From Chloroflexota bacterium (lineage in GTDB: Bacteria > Chloroflexota > UBA11872 > UBA12225), in assembly GCA_947446285.1 (NCBI GenBank), contig CANFGH010000012.1, positions 1 through 47,915 on the forward strand: a stretch of 47,915 bases of DNA. Direction: 5' to 3'. The notes beneath the pieces were generated by a model. That model did not search any database. It saw only the letters and a list, made by a program, of their open reading frames with translations, and had not been told where the DNA came from. The position numbers were made by a program, and so were the translations under genes. How positions within the stretch are numbered: the stretch's first letter is position 1; the number at the start of each line of letters is the position of its first letter. Positions 1 through 8,981 of the stretch are shown piece by piece.

Positions 1-1
1 C

Positions 2-625
2 GTTCCGGTTGGCAGCCTCGTACTCTGGCGCGGGCCGGACGACATCCTCACAAGGATCGCCCTGTTCTTCACGCGCGTCTCATTCGTGACGTTCGGGGGC
101 GCGTATGCCGTCCTCTCACATGTGGCCGATGTGACGGTCAATGACTACAAATGGATCGATGCGCAACGGATGGTCCAGGGACTTGGTCTAGCCGAATCGA
201 CCCCTGGTCCCCTCATTATTGTGACCCAGTTCGTTGGCTTCGTGGCCGCGTACGGTCAGTCACCGGGACTTGATCCGCTTGTGTCCGGGGTCATCGGCGG
301 ACTGGTAACCACCTGGTGCATGTTCCTGCCCTCCTTCCTGTTCGTGCTCGCAGGCGCACCATTCATGGAGCGGCTCACCGGAAACCCGATCGTTGGCGCC
401 GCGCTTGCGGGAGTGACGTCAGCGGTGGTCGGGGCCATCGCCAATCTTGCCCTCTACACCACGGTGCACACCATCTGGCCGGCCGATGAAAGGCCAGACT
501 GGTTCGCAATCACCGTCGCATCGCTGACCTTCGTGACACTGCGAAGGTACTCGCTTCCTGCCTACGTCTTGGCTCCTATCGGTGCTGTTGCTGGCGTAGT
601 CTGGTCCTACGTCCGTTCCTCCTAG
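2..625 (+). CDS. chrA: Chromate transporter, C-terminal part (gene starts before the window)
   Basis: An open frame enters from the left edge and stops at 625, giving about 207 residues of a multi-pass membrane protein. The segment with FVTFGGAY followed by GLAESTPGPLIIVTQFVGF matches the conserved repeat of the CHR (chromate ion transporter) family. In that family, long members carry two such domains and export chromate across the inner membrane. What is visible corresponds to the second, C-terminal domain, with about five hydrophobic segments. The true start lies upstream of the window. The next genes on the same strand are membrane proteins too (from 797), after a 171-nt gap. Family assignment is firm; the substrate (chromate, sulfate or another oxyanion) is inferred from the family only. 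Confidence 0.85.
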   Translation, partial: VPVGSLVLWRGPDDILTRIALFFTRVSFVTFGGAYAVLSHVADVTVNDYKWIDAQRMVQGLGLAESTPGPLIIVTQFVGFVAAYGQSPGLDPLVSGVIGGLVTTWCMFLPSFLFVLAGAPFMERLTGNPIVGAALAGVTSAVVGAIANLALYTTVHTIWPADERPDWFAITVASLTFVTLRRYSLPAYVLAPIGAVAGVVWSYVRSS

Positions 626-796
626 TTGGCCTTTGGGCACGGCCGAGGAGGATTTCCGCAAATGGCGCTACCGGACTGCAACCGTCGAGGACGTCTCTCG
701 GGCCACAGGGTGACAACCTGCGGATACAGTGGGAAACAGCGCAACGCTGACGTTGGTCAGCGCGCGTGGGCGCCACCGTCCGAGCAGGAGACCTGA

Positions 797-1573
797 ATGA
801 ATCAGTTGCCAACCCTCGTTTCGGTGGTGGGATCGTCATTTCTTGCATCGATTGTCGAAATTGTTGAGGCGTTCACGATCATCCTTGCGGTCTCTATCGT
901 GCGTGGATGGCGCCCGGCAATCATTGGCACCTCGGCTGCCTTGGCCCTGCTTGCGGTTGCCGTTCTGATCTTCGGACCGCTACTTGAACTTGTCCCAATC
1001 CACGTGCTGCAATTCACGATTGGCATTCTCACGCTCTTGTTCGGTTTGAGGTGGCTAAGGAAGGCAATTCTGCGATCGATCGGGGTCATCGCGATGCACG
1101 ACGAGGACGCCATCTTTACGAAGGAAGCCAACTCGCTGACTGCCCTCGAACGTCAGAAACTGTCCCGGCTCGAATGGATTGCCGGTACGACCGCCTTCAA
1201 GGCCGTATTGCTCGAAGGGCTTGAAGTCATATTCATCGTGATCGCGCTTGGGTCTACCCGAACAAGCGACGGCGGGAATCTGATCTGGGAAGCGAGCCTT
1301 GGCGCACTCGCGGCCTGCGTGCTTGTCCTCATTGCCGGTGCGATCGTTCACAAGCCCCTTTCCACGGTCCCGGAAAACACGCTGAAATACTCCGTGGGGA
1401 TAATGCTTTCGGCATTCGGTGTCTTCTGGACCGGCGAAAGTTTCGGGATTGAGTGGCCTGGTGCCGACCTCAGTATTGTCGGATTTGGCCTGATCTTCTT
1501 CGCAATCGGCACCACACTCGTCAACATGTACCGGCCTCGCTACGCGAAGTCGGCGCCGGTCGGAGCACACTGA
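797..1573 (+). CDS. Multi-pass membrane protein, COG4280-like, with FTR1-like Glu motifs
   Basis: 258 residues with about seven hydrophobic segments and no soluble domain. An AGGAGA-type ribosome site (cagGAGacctga) precedes the ATG. Two membrane segments carry related acidic motifs: EIVEAFTIILAV near residue 20 and EGLEVIFIVIALG near residue 145. They resemble the E-x-x-E metal-binding motif of FTR1-type iron permeases. This fits the predicted-membrane-protein family COG4280, whose function is not established. The stop codon overlaps the ATG of the next small gene by one base (TGATG), so the two are probably translated together. Location after a chromate transporter suggests ion or metal transport, but that is inference. 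Confidence 0.7.
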   Translation: MNQLPTLVSVVGSSFLASIVEIVEAFTIILAVSIVRGWRPAIIGTSAALALLAVAVLIFGPLLELVPIHVLQFTIGILTLLFGLRWLRKAILRSIGVIAMHDEDAIFTKEANSLTALERQKLSRLEWIAGTTAFKAVLLEGLEVIFIVIALGSTRTSDGGNLIWEASLGALAACVLVLIAGAIVHKPLSTVPENTLKYSVGIMLSAFGVFWTGESFGIEWPGADLSIVGFGLIFFAIGTTLVNMYRPRYAKSAPVGAH

Positions 1574-1779
1574 TGATCAAGGGAATATGGTCCGAACTGG
1601 TCGGTCTCTTCGTCGATGACGAGTTTCTCGCAATTGCCATCGTTGCCCTTGTGATGGGCGTTGGGGTCCTGCGTTATCTGGAGATTGTTGACCCTGTCGT
1701 AGCCGGCGCTGGACTAGTCATCGGCCTGCCGGCAATCCTGATCGCCGGTGTCGTCCGCACACTGCGCCGTATCCCGTGA
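1573..1779 (+). CDS. Small two-helix membrane protein
   Basis: 68 residues, starting at the ATG that overlaps the stop of the preceding gene by one base. It has two hydrophobic stretches, roughly residues 17-33 and 42-60, separated by RYLEIVDPVV, and a basic C-terminus (RTLRRIP). I do not recognise a family. The coupling to the COG4280-like gene suggests an accessory subunit or a co-expressed membrane protein. No catalytic motif is visible. The next gene is convergent and ends 73 nt further on. Confidence 0.5.
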   Translation: MIKGIWSELVGLFVDDEFLAIAIVALVMGVGVLRYLEIVDPVVAGAGLVIGLPAILIAGVVRTLRRIP

Positions 1780-1852
1780 CGGCCACGAAACAATCCATTC
1801 AGTCCAGGGTGGACGGGATGTCCGGCGAGTTCCTCGGTGAAGTCGGCGACGG

Positions 1853-3181
1853 CTACTCAATCGGAGCGGTCGCTGATTTCACGAACTCGTCGTCAATTGC
1901 GAACAATTTGAGACCGTTGTCCCGCAGGAGGCGGTTTGCAAGTGCGGACGCGTCTGCTTCCGCAAGCCATCCTGCCTCCACCCGATCCGCAACAACATCG
2001 GCGACAGCCTCCCTAGCCATCTGGCCGTGCGCGTACGCCAGTTCGGGCATTCGGTAATCGCCACCGAATGCCTGGATCTTGTTGTGCGGGACCGTGTCAA
2101 GCCATTCATGCAAGCACCGTCGCAAAACGGTTGGCGAGATGATGGCTAACCAGCACGCGTTGATGTAGGCATTTGGGAAGTTCTTGGCAAGCGACGCCAG
2201 TTCCCCGCCATATGGGTACCCACCGTGGAAGAGGTCAAAGGTTGTGCCCGGGTGCGCCTTGAGCGTGTTGGTGAGGAACGCAGGATTGGTAATTGCGATG
2301 TCGGCCCCCCAGTTTCCAGCTTGCAGTCCAGTGTGGACCTGATAAGGCAGGTGAAGTGCCGACGCGCGGTCGCAGACTTCATGGAACAGGAAGTCCTGCA
2401 GGGGTCCTGCATCCGATGGCGAAAGAACGCCCCGGAGCGCCTGATCATAGAGACCCGAGGCAGTCGCCCGGTCGACAGTTTCGAATCGAAGCGAACGGCG
2501 GTACGCAAGCCCGCACTTGAGCGCAATCATCCCTTCAGACCGGTATGCGCCCAAGAGGTCATCAAGAGCCTGCAGGTAGGCTCCCATGTTGGCTGCGGCA
2601 TCACGACCGTCTGATGAACCGTTCGTGACGGCATCGGCGAATTCGGAAGGCTTGCCCGCCACGATGAACCGGTCCACACGCATCACGGGCAGGAAATAGC
2701 GACGGTCGCCACGTGTACTGCCAACATCCATGAGCGAGGCGATGAACCTCCCGTTCCGCTTTAGAACCTGTTCGTACCACGAGACCGCGCCCGCAGTCTC
2801 GGCAACGCGGACTGAAAGTTCCTGGTAGGTCGAGGCCGTAAGTCCAGGGAGACCGTAAAGGTCTCGGACCGCCCGCTCAACCGCCTGCCCGTATCCAGTG
2901 GTGCGGGACACTTCCCAGAATGGTTCAAAGGCCATCCACCTGAGATCCAATGGCACCGACTGATCGACAAGCCTTTGCATGGTTTCCTCGGGCATGCCGG
3001 CGGAAACAAGATCGGCGTTCAGGTAGTGGTTTGTAAGGTAGAAGCAGTCGTTCGCATGTTCCGCGTGCTGATCAGGAAAATGAAGATGCTCATGAGCGTC
3101 AAGCGCCCACAGTCCCATCACCTCGTCGCGGATTTCTGATCGTAGGTGAGACGGCGAATTCGCCGGTCGCATGCGTTCCAT
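1853..3181 (-). CDS. Amidohydrolase-superfamily protein, uronate-isomerase-like
   Basis: 442 residues forming a metal-dependent TIM-barrel hydrolase or isomerase. The signature DAHEHL at residues 28-33 supplies the HxH metal pair. Later come HTGLQAGNW (metal His), FDLFHGGYPYGG and FGGDYRMPE, which has the late-barrel Asp. The pattern fits the amidohydrolase_2/COG2159 group and resembles glucuronate (uronate) isomerases in length and layout. A GAGGGA ribosome site sits about nine bases before the ATG at 3181. The gene is divergent from the aminotransferase at 3317. A mannonate-dehydratase-like gene lies in the same neighbourhood (6109), so a role in sugar-acid breakdown is plausible. The substrate is not determined. 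Confidence 0.8.
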   Translation of the reverse strand: MERMRPANSPSHLRSEIRDEVMGLWALDAHEHLHFPDQHAEHANDCFYLTNHYLNADLVSAGMPEETMQRLVDQSVPLDLRWMAFEPFWEVSRTTGYGQAVERAVRDLYGLPGLTASTYQELSVRVAETAGAVSWYEQVLKRNGRFIASLMDVGSTRGDRRYFLPVMRVDRFIVAGKPSEFADAVTNGSSDGRDAAANMGAYLQALDDLLGAYRSEGMIALKCGLAYRRSLRFETVDRATASGLYDQALRGVLSPSDAGPLQDFLFHEVCDRASALHLPYQVHTGLQAGNWGADIAITNPAFLTNTLKAHPGTTFDLFHGGYPYGGELASLAKNFPNAYINACWLAIISPTVLRRCLHEWLDTVPHNKIQAFGGDYRMPELAYAHGQMAREAVADVVADRVEAGWLAEADASALANRLLRDNGLKLFAIDDEFVKSATAPIE

Positions 3182-3316
3182 TTTGTCGGTCCCTCAATCG
3201 CAGGATATCCGTCCGCGCGTCTGATGGCCTCACGATGCCAAATCGGCCGACGGTTGCGGTGGATATCTCCCGGGTGCAACTATCTCGACAGATTGGAACC
3301 CTACGTGACGACACGG

Positions 3317-4570
3317 ATGACCGAGTCAAGACTGGCTGTCGACGGAGGTTCTCCCGTTCGGACCGAACCGTTCCCGACCTGGCCGGTGTGGGACGCAGCG
3401 GATGAGGAGGCAGTCCTGTCAGCGCTCAGGTCCGGGCGTTGGGGTTCCCGTCCCGGCAGTGGCTTTGTCGATGCATTCACGACCAAGTTTGCCTCGTTTC
3501 ACCAGGCCCGGCGTGCGATAGCAGTCTCCAACGGCACCGTCGCCCTTGAAGTTGCGCTTCGGGCCATTGGTGTCGGGCCATTTGACGAGGTCATCATCCC
3601 CGCATACACATTTGTTGCGACGGCCACGTCAGTTCTGAGTGTCGGGGCAATCCCGGTCTTTGCCGACATTCGACCGGATACCTATCTGATGGATGCCGTT
3701 GACGCGGCCCGAAGGATTACCGCTCGAACCAAGGCAATCGTTCCAGTCCACATTGCCGGGCAACCCTGTGACCTGGACGCGCTTCTCGGGGTCGCGAGGA
3801 CAAATGGATTGGCGCTCATCGAGGATGCCGCCCAGGCGGTGGGTGCCTCGTGGCGAGGACGTCAAATCGGAGCGATCGGCGACATTGGGACCTTGTCGTT
3901 CCAGTCTTCAAAGAACCTCAATGCCGGTGAAGGTGGCGCCCTCCTTACCGATGATGACGCGCTCGCTGATCGCGCATGGTCACTTGCCAATTGCGGACGC
4001 ATGCCGGCAGGGGCTTGGTACCACCACGAAATTGCCGGATCCAATCACCGGATGACCGAGATCCAAGGTGCCTTACTACTTTCGCAACTCGACCGCCTTC
4101 CTTCGCAGTTTGACCTGCGCGAACAGAATGCACGGGTCCTTGACGAAGGTTTGTCAACGGTTCGAGGGTTCACCCCGCAGGCGCGCGACGAACGGGTGAC
4201 CGGGCATGCGCATCACCTCTATGTGTCTCGATACGACCAGTCCGCATTTGGTGGCCGACCCCGAGCCTGGTTTCTTTCCGCGCTACGCGCCGAGGGGATC
4301 CCGTGTTCACCCGGGTATGAAACTCCCCTTCACCGAATGCCCGCTGTCCTGTCTGAGCGACGAAAGTGGGCAATGCTCGCCAATGAGTGCGGACGGCAAG
4401 TGACCTGTCCGGACAGTCCCGACGCGGAAAACCTTCCGGTCACCGACCGCGCTAGCCGTGAAGAGGGAGTGTGGTTCGGTCAGTCTGTTCTCCTGGCCGA
4501 CCATCGCGCGATGAGCCAGATTGTCGAAGCAGTCTCAAAGGTCCAAGCCTGGGCATCAAGCCATTCGTAA
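3317..4570 (+). CDS. DegT/DnrJ/EryC1/StrS-family PLP aminotransferase
   Basis: 417 residues from the ATG at 3317. A GTG at 3305, four codons earlier with a GGAA six bases ahead, is an equal alternative start. The sequence opens with LAVDGGSPVRTEPFPTWPVW, a typical start for this family. PLP-binding and catalytic features follow: PAYTFVATATS (about 95-105), IEDAAQAVGA (168-177), and the Schiff-base lysine in SFQSSKNLNAGEGG (K199). Members transaminate keto-sugars or keto-inositols, usually with glutamate or glutamine as donor, for cell-surface sugars, antibiotics or inositol-like compounds. No nucleotide-sugar genes are adjacent. The neighbours are a divergent amidohydrolase and a convergent serine hydrolase, so the substrate is unknown. 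Confidence 0.85.
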   Translation: MTESRLAVDGGSPVRTEPFPTWPVWDAADEEAVLSALRSGRWGSRPGSGFVDAFTTKFASFHQARRAIAVSNGTVALEVALRAIGVGPFDEVIIPAYTFVATATSVLSVGAIPVFADIRPDTYLMDAVDAARRITARTKAIVPVHIAGQPCDLDALLGVARTNGLALIEDAAQAVGASWRGRQIGAIGDIGTLSFQSSKNLNAGEGGALLTDDDALADRAWSLANCGRMPAGAWYHHEIAGSNHRMTEIQGALLLSQLDRLPSQFDLREQNARVLDEGLSTVRGFTPQARDERVTGHAHHLYVSRYDQSAFGGRPRAWFLSALRAEGIPCSPGYETPLHRMPAVLSERRKWAMLANECGRQVTCPDSPDAENLPVTDRASREEGVWFGQSVLLADHRAMSQIVEAVSKVQAWASSHS

Positions 4571-4689
4571 TCGGGAAGCGCACCCAAGGCAATCTCACCC
4601 TACGTGCCCCGACAACATACTGCTTCCCACGCTTAATGGATTACGGACATGCAGGCGCCAATCTACACCGTGCGAAATTCAACGCAGGC

Positions 4690-5940
4690 CTAGCGCACCG
4701 CGCTCATTACTGCATTGCTGAACATCGCCTGTCGGGGTCTTTCACGCGTCCATCCGCTGCCAAGGGTGCGGTTGGTCAGTAGGACAACCTGCACATCAAC
4801 GATCGGATCGGACCAAACCAGGGTTCCCGTCGCTCCGGTGTGGCTCCATGTCCCAGGCGAGGTCAGGTCGCCGGTCGGATGTTCGCGCTTTCCGCCTTTC
4901 ACATCCCAACCGATACCCCACGGAACTGCCGAACGAGGTGATGCCGAAGCGGCACTGTCCCGAAGTTCAGGCGCGATTTCAGCGTCAAAGTCCGGACCCG
5001 ATGCCTGCACCGTGACCATCTCACGCGCCCCTGCCTGCGAGAGGATGCGCTTTCCCGTGGATGTCGCCCCGCCTTGGGGAGCTCTGAACAGTGCCAGGAA
5101 CGTGACGAGTTCGCGAGGCGTAGTGAACAAGCCCCCCCACGGAATGCCGAGGCTTCGGTAGTAGGCCGAGTTTGACGCTTCCCATGACATGCCCTCTTGC
5201 CCGGTGTCAACGACCGTCGCCGTGCGTCCCGCCCACTCTGCAGGTGGAAGGATTGAACTTGACACGGTTCCGAGGTCGTGAAGGAGGTGTGCAAAGCCCT
5301 TGTGGAATGCCTCCACACCCGACGTGACTGGCGGGCCAAAACCCTCGTGGTTCGCCAACACCCGCCCGGCAACTTCGGCGGCCATCAAGATGCCGCAGTT
5401 GGAATATAGGTGCGCCGACATCGGCTCAAACAGATGGGGTGCACGTGCGAACGACGGCACGAAGTCCGATAACGGCCGGTGCCCACGCCGCAGGTCAAAG
5501 TTGTCAGCACTGAACCCCGGAAGGCCCGATGAATGGCTCAGGCAGTGTCGAATCGTGATGTGTTCTCGGGAATGAACGAGATCTCCCCGATCAGCCGACG
5601 TACCTGAAAGTAATTCCGGTACGTATCTGGCGACCGGTTCATCCAGTGAGATCAGACCGGCATCGACCGCACGCATTACAACCGCAGCGGTAAATGGCTT
5701 GGTCACCGACGCAACAGACCAGATGGTTTCATCGTCAACCGGCCCGCCGGTCGCAGGATCGGCAACTCCTAGATAGGCTTCCGCGACAACACGGCCTTCA
5801 CGAGCCACAATGGCGCCTATACCCGGCACAACCCTCTCCTGGATCCATCCATCCAGGATCCCAAAGGCGCGTCGCAAACGGTCAGCATCCAGACCATGCC
5901 GGTCAGGACTATCGAGTACCAGTCGCGTCAGTTCGGTCAT
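4690..5940 (-). CDS. Beta-lactamase-fold serine hydrolase (class C / esterase type)
   Basis: 416 residues, started at the ATG at 5940, which has GGAGG seven bases upstream; longer frame extensions lack a ribosome site. The three active-site motifs of the beta-lactamase/penicillin-binding-protein fold are present: SxxK as S78-V-T-K81, YxN as Y179-S-N181, and HTG at 367-369. There is no obvious signal peptide, so a cytoplasmic esterase, D-aminopeptidase or lactonase-like role is more likely than antibiotic resistance. It is convergent with the aminotransferase gene and divergent from the mannonate-dehydratase-like gene at 6109. The exact substrate cannot be told from sequence. Confidence 0.85.
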   Translation of the reverse strand: MTELTRLVLDSPDRHGLDADRLRRAFGILDGWIQERVVPGIGAIVAREGRVVAEAYLGVADPATGGPVDDETIWSVASVTKPFTAAVVMRAVDAGLISLDEPVARYVPELLSGTSADRGDLVHSREHITIRHCLSHSSGLPGFSADNFDLRRGHRPLSDFVPSFARAPHLFEPMSAHLYSNCGILMAAEVAGRVLANHEGFGPPVTSGVEAFHKGFAHLLHDLGTVSSSILPPAEWAGRTATVVDTGQEGMSWEASNSAYYRSLGIPWGGLFTTPRELVTFLALFRAPQGGATSTGKRILSQAGAREMVTVQASGPDFDAEIAPELRDSAASASPRSAVPWGIGWDVKGGKREHPTGDLTSPGTWSHTGATGTLVWSDPIVDVQVVLLTNRTLGSGWTRERPRQAMFSNAVMSAVR

Positions 5941-6108
5941 CGTTGCGCCTCCACCACAGATCGCGCCAGGTTGCAAACGCGATTTGGGCGCACTGTACTC
6001 GAATACTCGGTTTGATTCGTTCAGCGGACGTTTCGAGTCAGTCATACCCAACCCGCTTCATGCAATGATGAGCGTGACGCAACAGGCGTCTGGAGAAGGA
6101 ACCGCACC

Positions 6109-7149
6109 ATGGCAATGCGTATCGGCATCGGTCTGTACCCACACCTCCTAACCACTGACAACTTCAAGTTTGCGGCGCAGGCGGGGGCCACCCACGTGGT
6201 CGCTCACCTGCCCGGATGGGCCAAGCGGGTTGGCCGTGCACTTCCACCGGAAGCAATGTGGACCTATGAGGAACTCGCGAGCCTCAAGTCGGCATTGAAC
6301 GCCGAAGGCCTTGAGTTCTACGCGATTGAGAATTTCGAAGTTGACCACTGGTATGACGTCCTCCTTGACGGTCCCAAGCGCGACGAACAGATCGCGAACT
6401 TGCAGGGACTCCTGCGCACCATGGGTCGACTTGGCATCGAGGTCATGGGGTACAACTTCAGTTACGCCAATGTGTGGGGACGCGTCCATGGCCCTTATGC
6501 CCGGGGCGGAGCTCGCACCCCCGCCTATCTCGAAGCCCAGGCACCGGAACAGACCCCCATCCCGAAGGGAACCGTCTGGAGCGTTCAGTATGACCCGAGT
6601 GCCCCAGAGGGAGACATCGGGACCGTCAGCGAGGAAGTCCTCTGGGAACGGTACACACGTTTCCTCCATGACATGATCCCCGTCGCCGAGGAGGCAAACG
6701 TCCGCCTCGCGATGCATCCCGCCGATCCGCCGTTCGGCGTCCTTCGCGGCACGCACCGTCTCGTTTGGAAGCCGGAGCAGTACCAGAAGTTCTTCGACCT
6801 CTACCCCAGCCACCATCATTGCGCCGAGTTCTGCCAGGGCACCATCGCCGAAATGAACGGAGAGATGGACGTCTACCAGGCTATCGATGCCTACACGGCC
6901 CAGAAGAAGATCGCATACGTTCATTTCCGGAACGTCCGCGGTACAGTGCCGAATTACATCGAGGAGTTTGTCGACACTGGTGACGTCGACATGGTGAAGG
7001 CCCTACGGATCTACCACAAGAATGGGTTTGACGGTGTCCTTATCCCCGACCATGCTCCAGAGATGACCTGCGGTGCGCCTTGGCACGCCGGCATTGCCTA
7101 CACCCTCGGTTGGATGCGGGCTGCCATCGGGATCATCGAGAGCGAGTAG
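6109..7149 (+). CDS. Mannonate dehydratase-like enzyme (UxuA family)
   Basis: 346 residues with a strong GGAGAAGGA ribosome site eight bases before the ATG. UxuA dehydrates D-mannonate to 2-keto-3-deoxygluconate in hexuronate breakdown. Family marks seen here are GIGLYPHLL near the start, VMGYNFSYANVWG, RLAMHPADPP, HHHCAEFCQGT (metal Cys and His), YVHFRNVRG (metal His) and IPDHAPEMTCG (metal Asp). The metal ligands of the sugar-phosphate-isomerase-like TIM barrel are thus all present. Divergent members of this family act on other sugar acids, and no kdgK or eda partner is visible nearby. I therefore call it UxuA-like without a symbol. The amidohydrolase at 1853-3181 could be a functional partner (inference). 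Confidence 0.82.
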   Translation: MAMRIGIGLYPHLLTTDNFKFAAQAGATHVVAHLPGWAKRVGRALPPEAMWTYEELASLKSALNAEGLEFYAIENFEVDHWYDVLLDGPKRDEQIANLQGLLRTMGRLGIEVMGYNFSYANVWGRVHGPYARGGARTPAYLEAQAPEQTPIPKGTVWSVQYDPSAPEGDIGTVSEEVLWERYTRFLHDMIPVAEEANVRLAMHPADPPFGVLRGTHRLVWKPEQYQKFFDLYPSHHHCAEFCQGTIAEMNGEMDVYQAIDAYTAQKKIAYVHFRNVRGTVPNYIEEFVDTGDVDMVKALRIYHKNGFDGVLIPDHAPEMTCGAPWHAGIAYTLGWMRAAIGIIESE

Positions 7150-7411
7150 CCAGACGTTCAGCCGCTAGGTGCTCCGAGATTCGCGTGGATCGGGGCACCG
7201 GTCGTCTTGATTCGCCCGTATCGATCCAGTCACATTCACAACGTGCCTGACGCGTGATGCGGGCGCCCACCACGGTGACGAATTCTCGTGCAAGGTGAAC
7301 AGACCAGGCCGGTGGTATTACGGATGACCCGCCCATACTTACCCGTGATCTCCCCATGTTTGGTGTCATGGCATAGGGAAACTGGGGTGGGTCTGGCACG
7401 GGAGAAAGCCG

Positions 7412-8857
7412 GTGAAGTCATCCTTCTACGACGAAATGTCCGGCGAGGTCGCTGCGTCAAGTTGTGTTCGACCCTTCTACCGGGATGTGGACGCGTGGCT
7501 CCAGCGAACTCCCAGATCATTCCTTTCGCAGCGTAGGCACGACACCGAGTTCGTCTTCCGGCGCAGGGGATCACGTTCGCGGCGTACCGCGAAAGGGGAG
7601 ATCCTGAGAGGCTGATCCCGTTGGACATCATTCCCTGACTGATTGACGCTCAGGAATGGGAATTCCTTCACCGCGGACTTGCGCAACGGGTCCGGGCTCT
7701 CAATGCGTTCCTTGGAGATTCGTACGGACCGCGCGACTTTGAACGTGCCGGTCACATCCCTGCCGAGTTGGTGCTTCGGAACCCGGAGTTCGTCGCCGAC
7801 ATGAACCGCCTTCCGGTGCTAGGAAATGTCTATACCCACATTGCAGGCATTGCCATCGTCCGCACCGGGGCGAGCAACTTCGTGGTTCTTGAAGACAATT
7901 GCCGCACGCCTTCTGGTGTCGCCTACATGCTCGAGAACCGCGATGGAATGATGCGCCTCTTCCCGGAACTATTCTCGACCCACCGTGTAAGACCAGTCGC
8001 GCAATATCAAGAGGTACTGCTGCAGACCTTGCGGTCAGCAGCTCCCCGAACCAGTCAGGATGCCCCCAGTCGTGGTGCTCTTGACCCCCGGCCCGTTTAT
8101 TAGCGCCTACTACGAACAATCTTTCCAAGCGGACGAAATGGGAATCGAGCTGGTCGAGGGACCAGACCTGATGGTCGACGACGGGTACGTCCACAAGCGG
8201 ACCACTCGTGGCTTGCGTCGCGTGGACGTCGTCTACCGCCGGATTGACGATGCATTCCCGGATCCGTTGGCATTCCGGGCCGACTCGATGTCGGGGGTTC
8301 CAAGGTTGATGGCAGCCAAGAGCCTTGGAAATGTCACCATCGTGGACGCTGTGGGCACCGGCATCGCCGACGACAAGGCGGTCCATCGTTACGTCCCCCA
8401 GATGATCCGGTTCTTTCTTGCCGAGGAACCATTGCTGGAGAACGGTCCAACGTGGCAATGCGGGAACGTGGATGACTGCTCTCACGTCTTGGATCGCCTC
8501 CCAGAACTCGTGGTCAAGGACGTCAATGGGTCGGGTGGATATGGACTGCTCGTCGGACCTCACTCGTCCCGAGAGACAATCGCCGAATTTCACAGGAAAA
8601 TCGTCTCTGCCCCAGGCCGTTTAATTGCCCAACCAACCCTAAGCCTGTCGAAATGCCCGACATTCGTGGAATCCGGGGTCGCACCACGACACGTCGATTT
8701 GCGCCCATACGCCCTTTGCGGTAACGGCCACGACGGAAACATTGACGTGCCACTCGTTCCGGGTGCGCTTACACGCGTTGCCCTTCCCGCCGGATCGTTG
8801 GTGGTCAACTCCAGGCAAGGCGGGGGGACCAAGGACACTCGGGCGGTGGACCAGTGA
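7412..8857 (+). pseudogene. Circularly permuted ATP-grasp protein (DUF404/DUF407), broken by two frameshifts and a stop
   Basis: The reading frame is recognisable end to end but spread over three pieces. It opens at a GTG at 7412 after GGGAGAAAG, with KSSFYDEMSGEV and RPFYRDVDAWL in frame 2. Near 7564 one base is missing (cggcgcagggg where a family-like CGG CGC CAG GGG is expected). The frame then reads QGITFAAYRERGDPERLIP. A TGA at 7636-7638 interrupts DIIP-stop-LIDAQEW, where the family usually has an Arg. After VLEDNCRTPSGVAYMLENRD, one extra base near 8053-8060 shifts the frame again into VVVLLTPGPF. The rest, including LVVKDVNGSGGYG and VVNSRQGGGTKDT, is well preserved to 8857. The family is linked to peptide amidoligase-type ATP-dependent chemistry and is normally followed by alpha-E and transglutaminase genes, as here. 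Confidence 0.8.
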
Positions 8858-8981
8858 ACTCCGCCCGTCTGCACCTCCTCCAGAGACACCTCTTGCCTAT
8901 CACGCCGCTGGTGACGGAGCTCGTTCACACAGGCTTGGTCGCACCCGTCCAATCAGTTGGGACAACCGAAGATGCGTTGCA

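Noticed and set aside
3146-3316. 57-residue N-terminal extension of the aminotransferase
   Set aside because: Overlaps the divergent amidohydrolase start and reads like non-coding sequence; the family begins near LAVDGG.
7700-8593. 297-codon minus-strand frame opposite the ATP-grasp gene
   Set aside because: The plus strand encodes a recognisable family across the region; the reverse frame has no motif.
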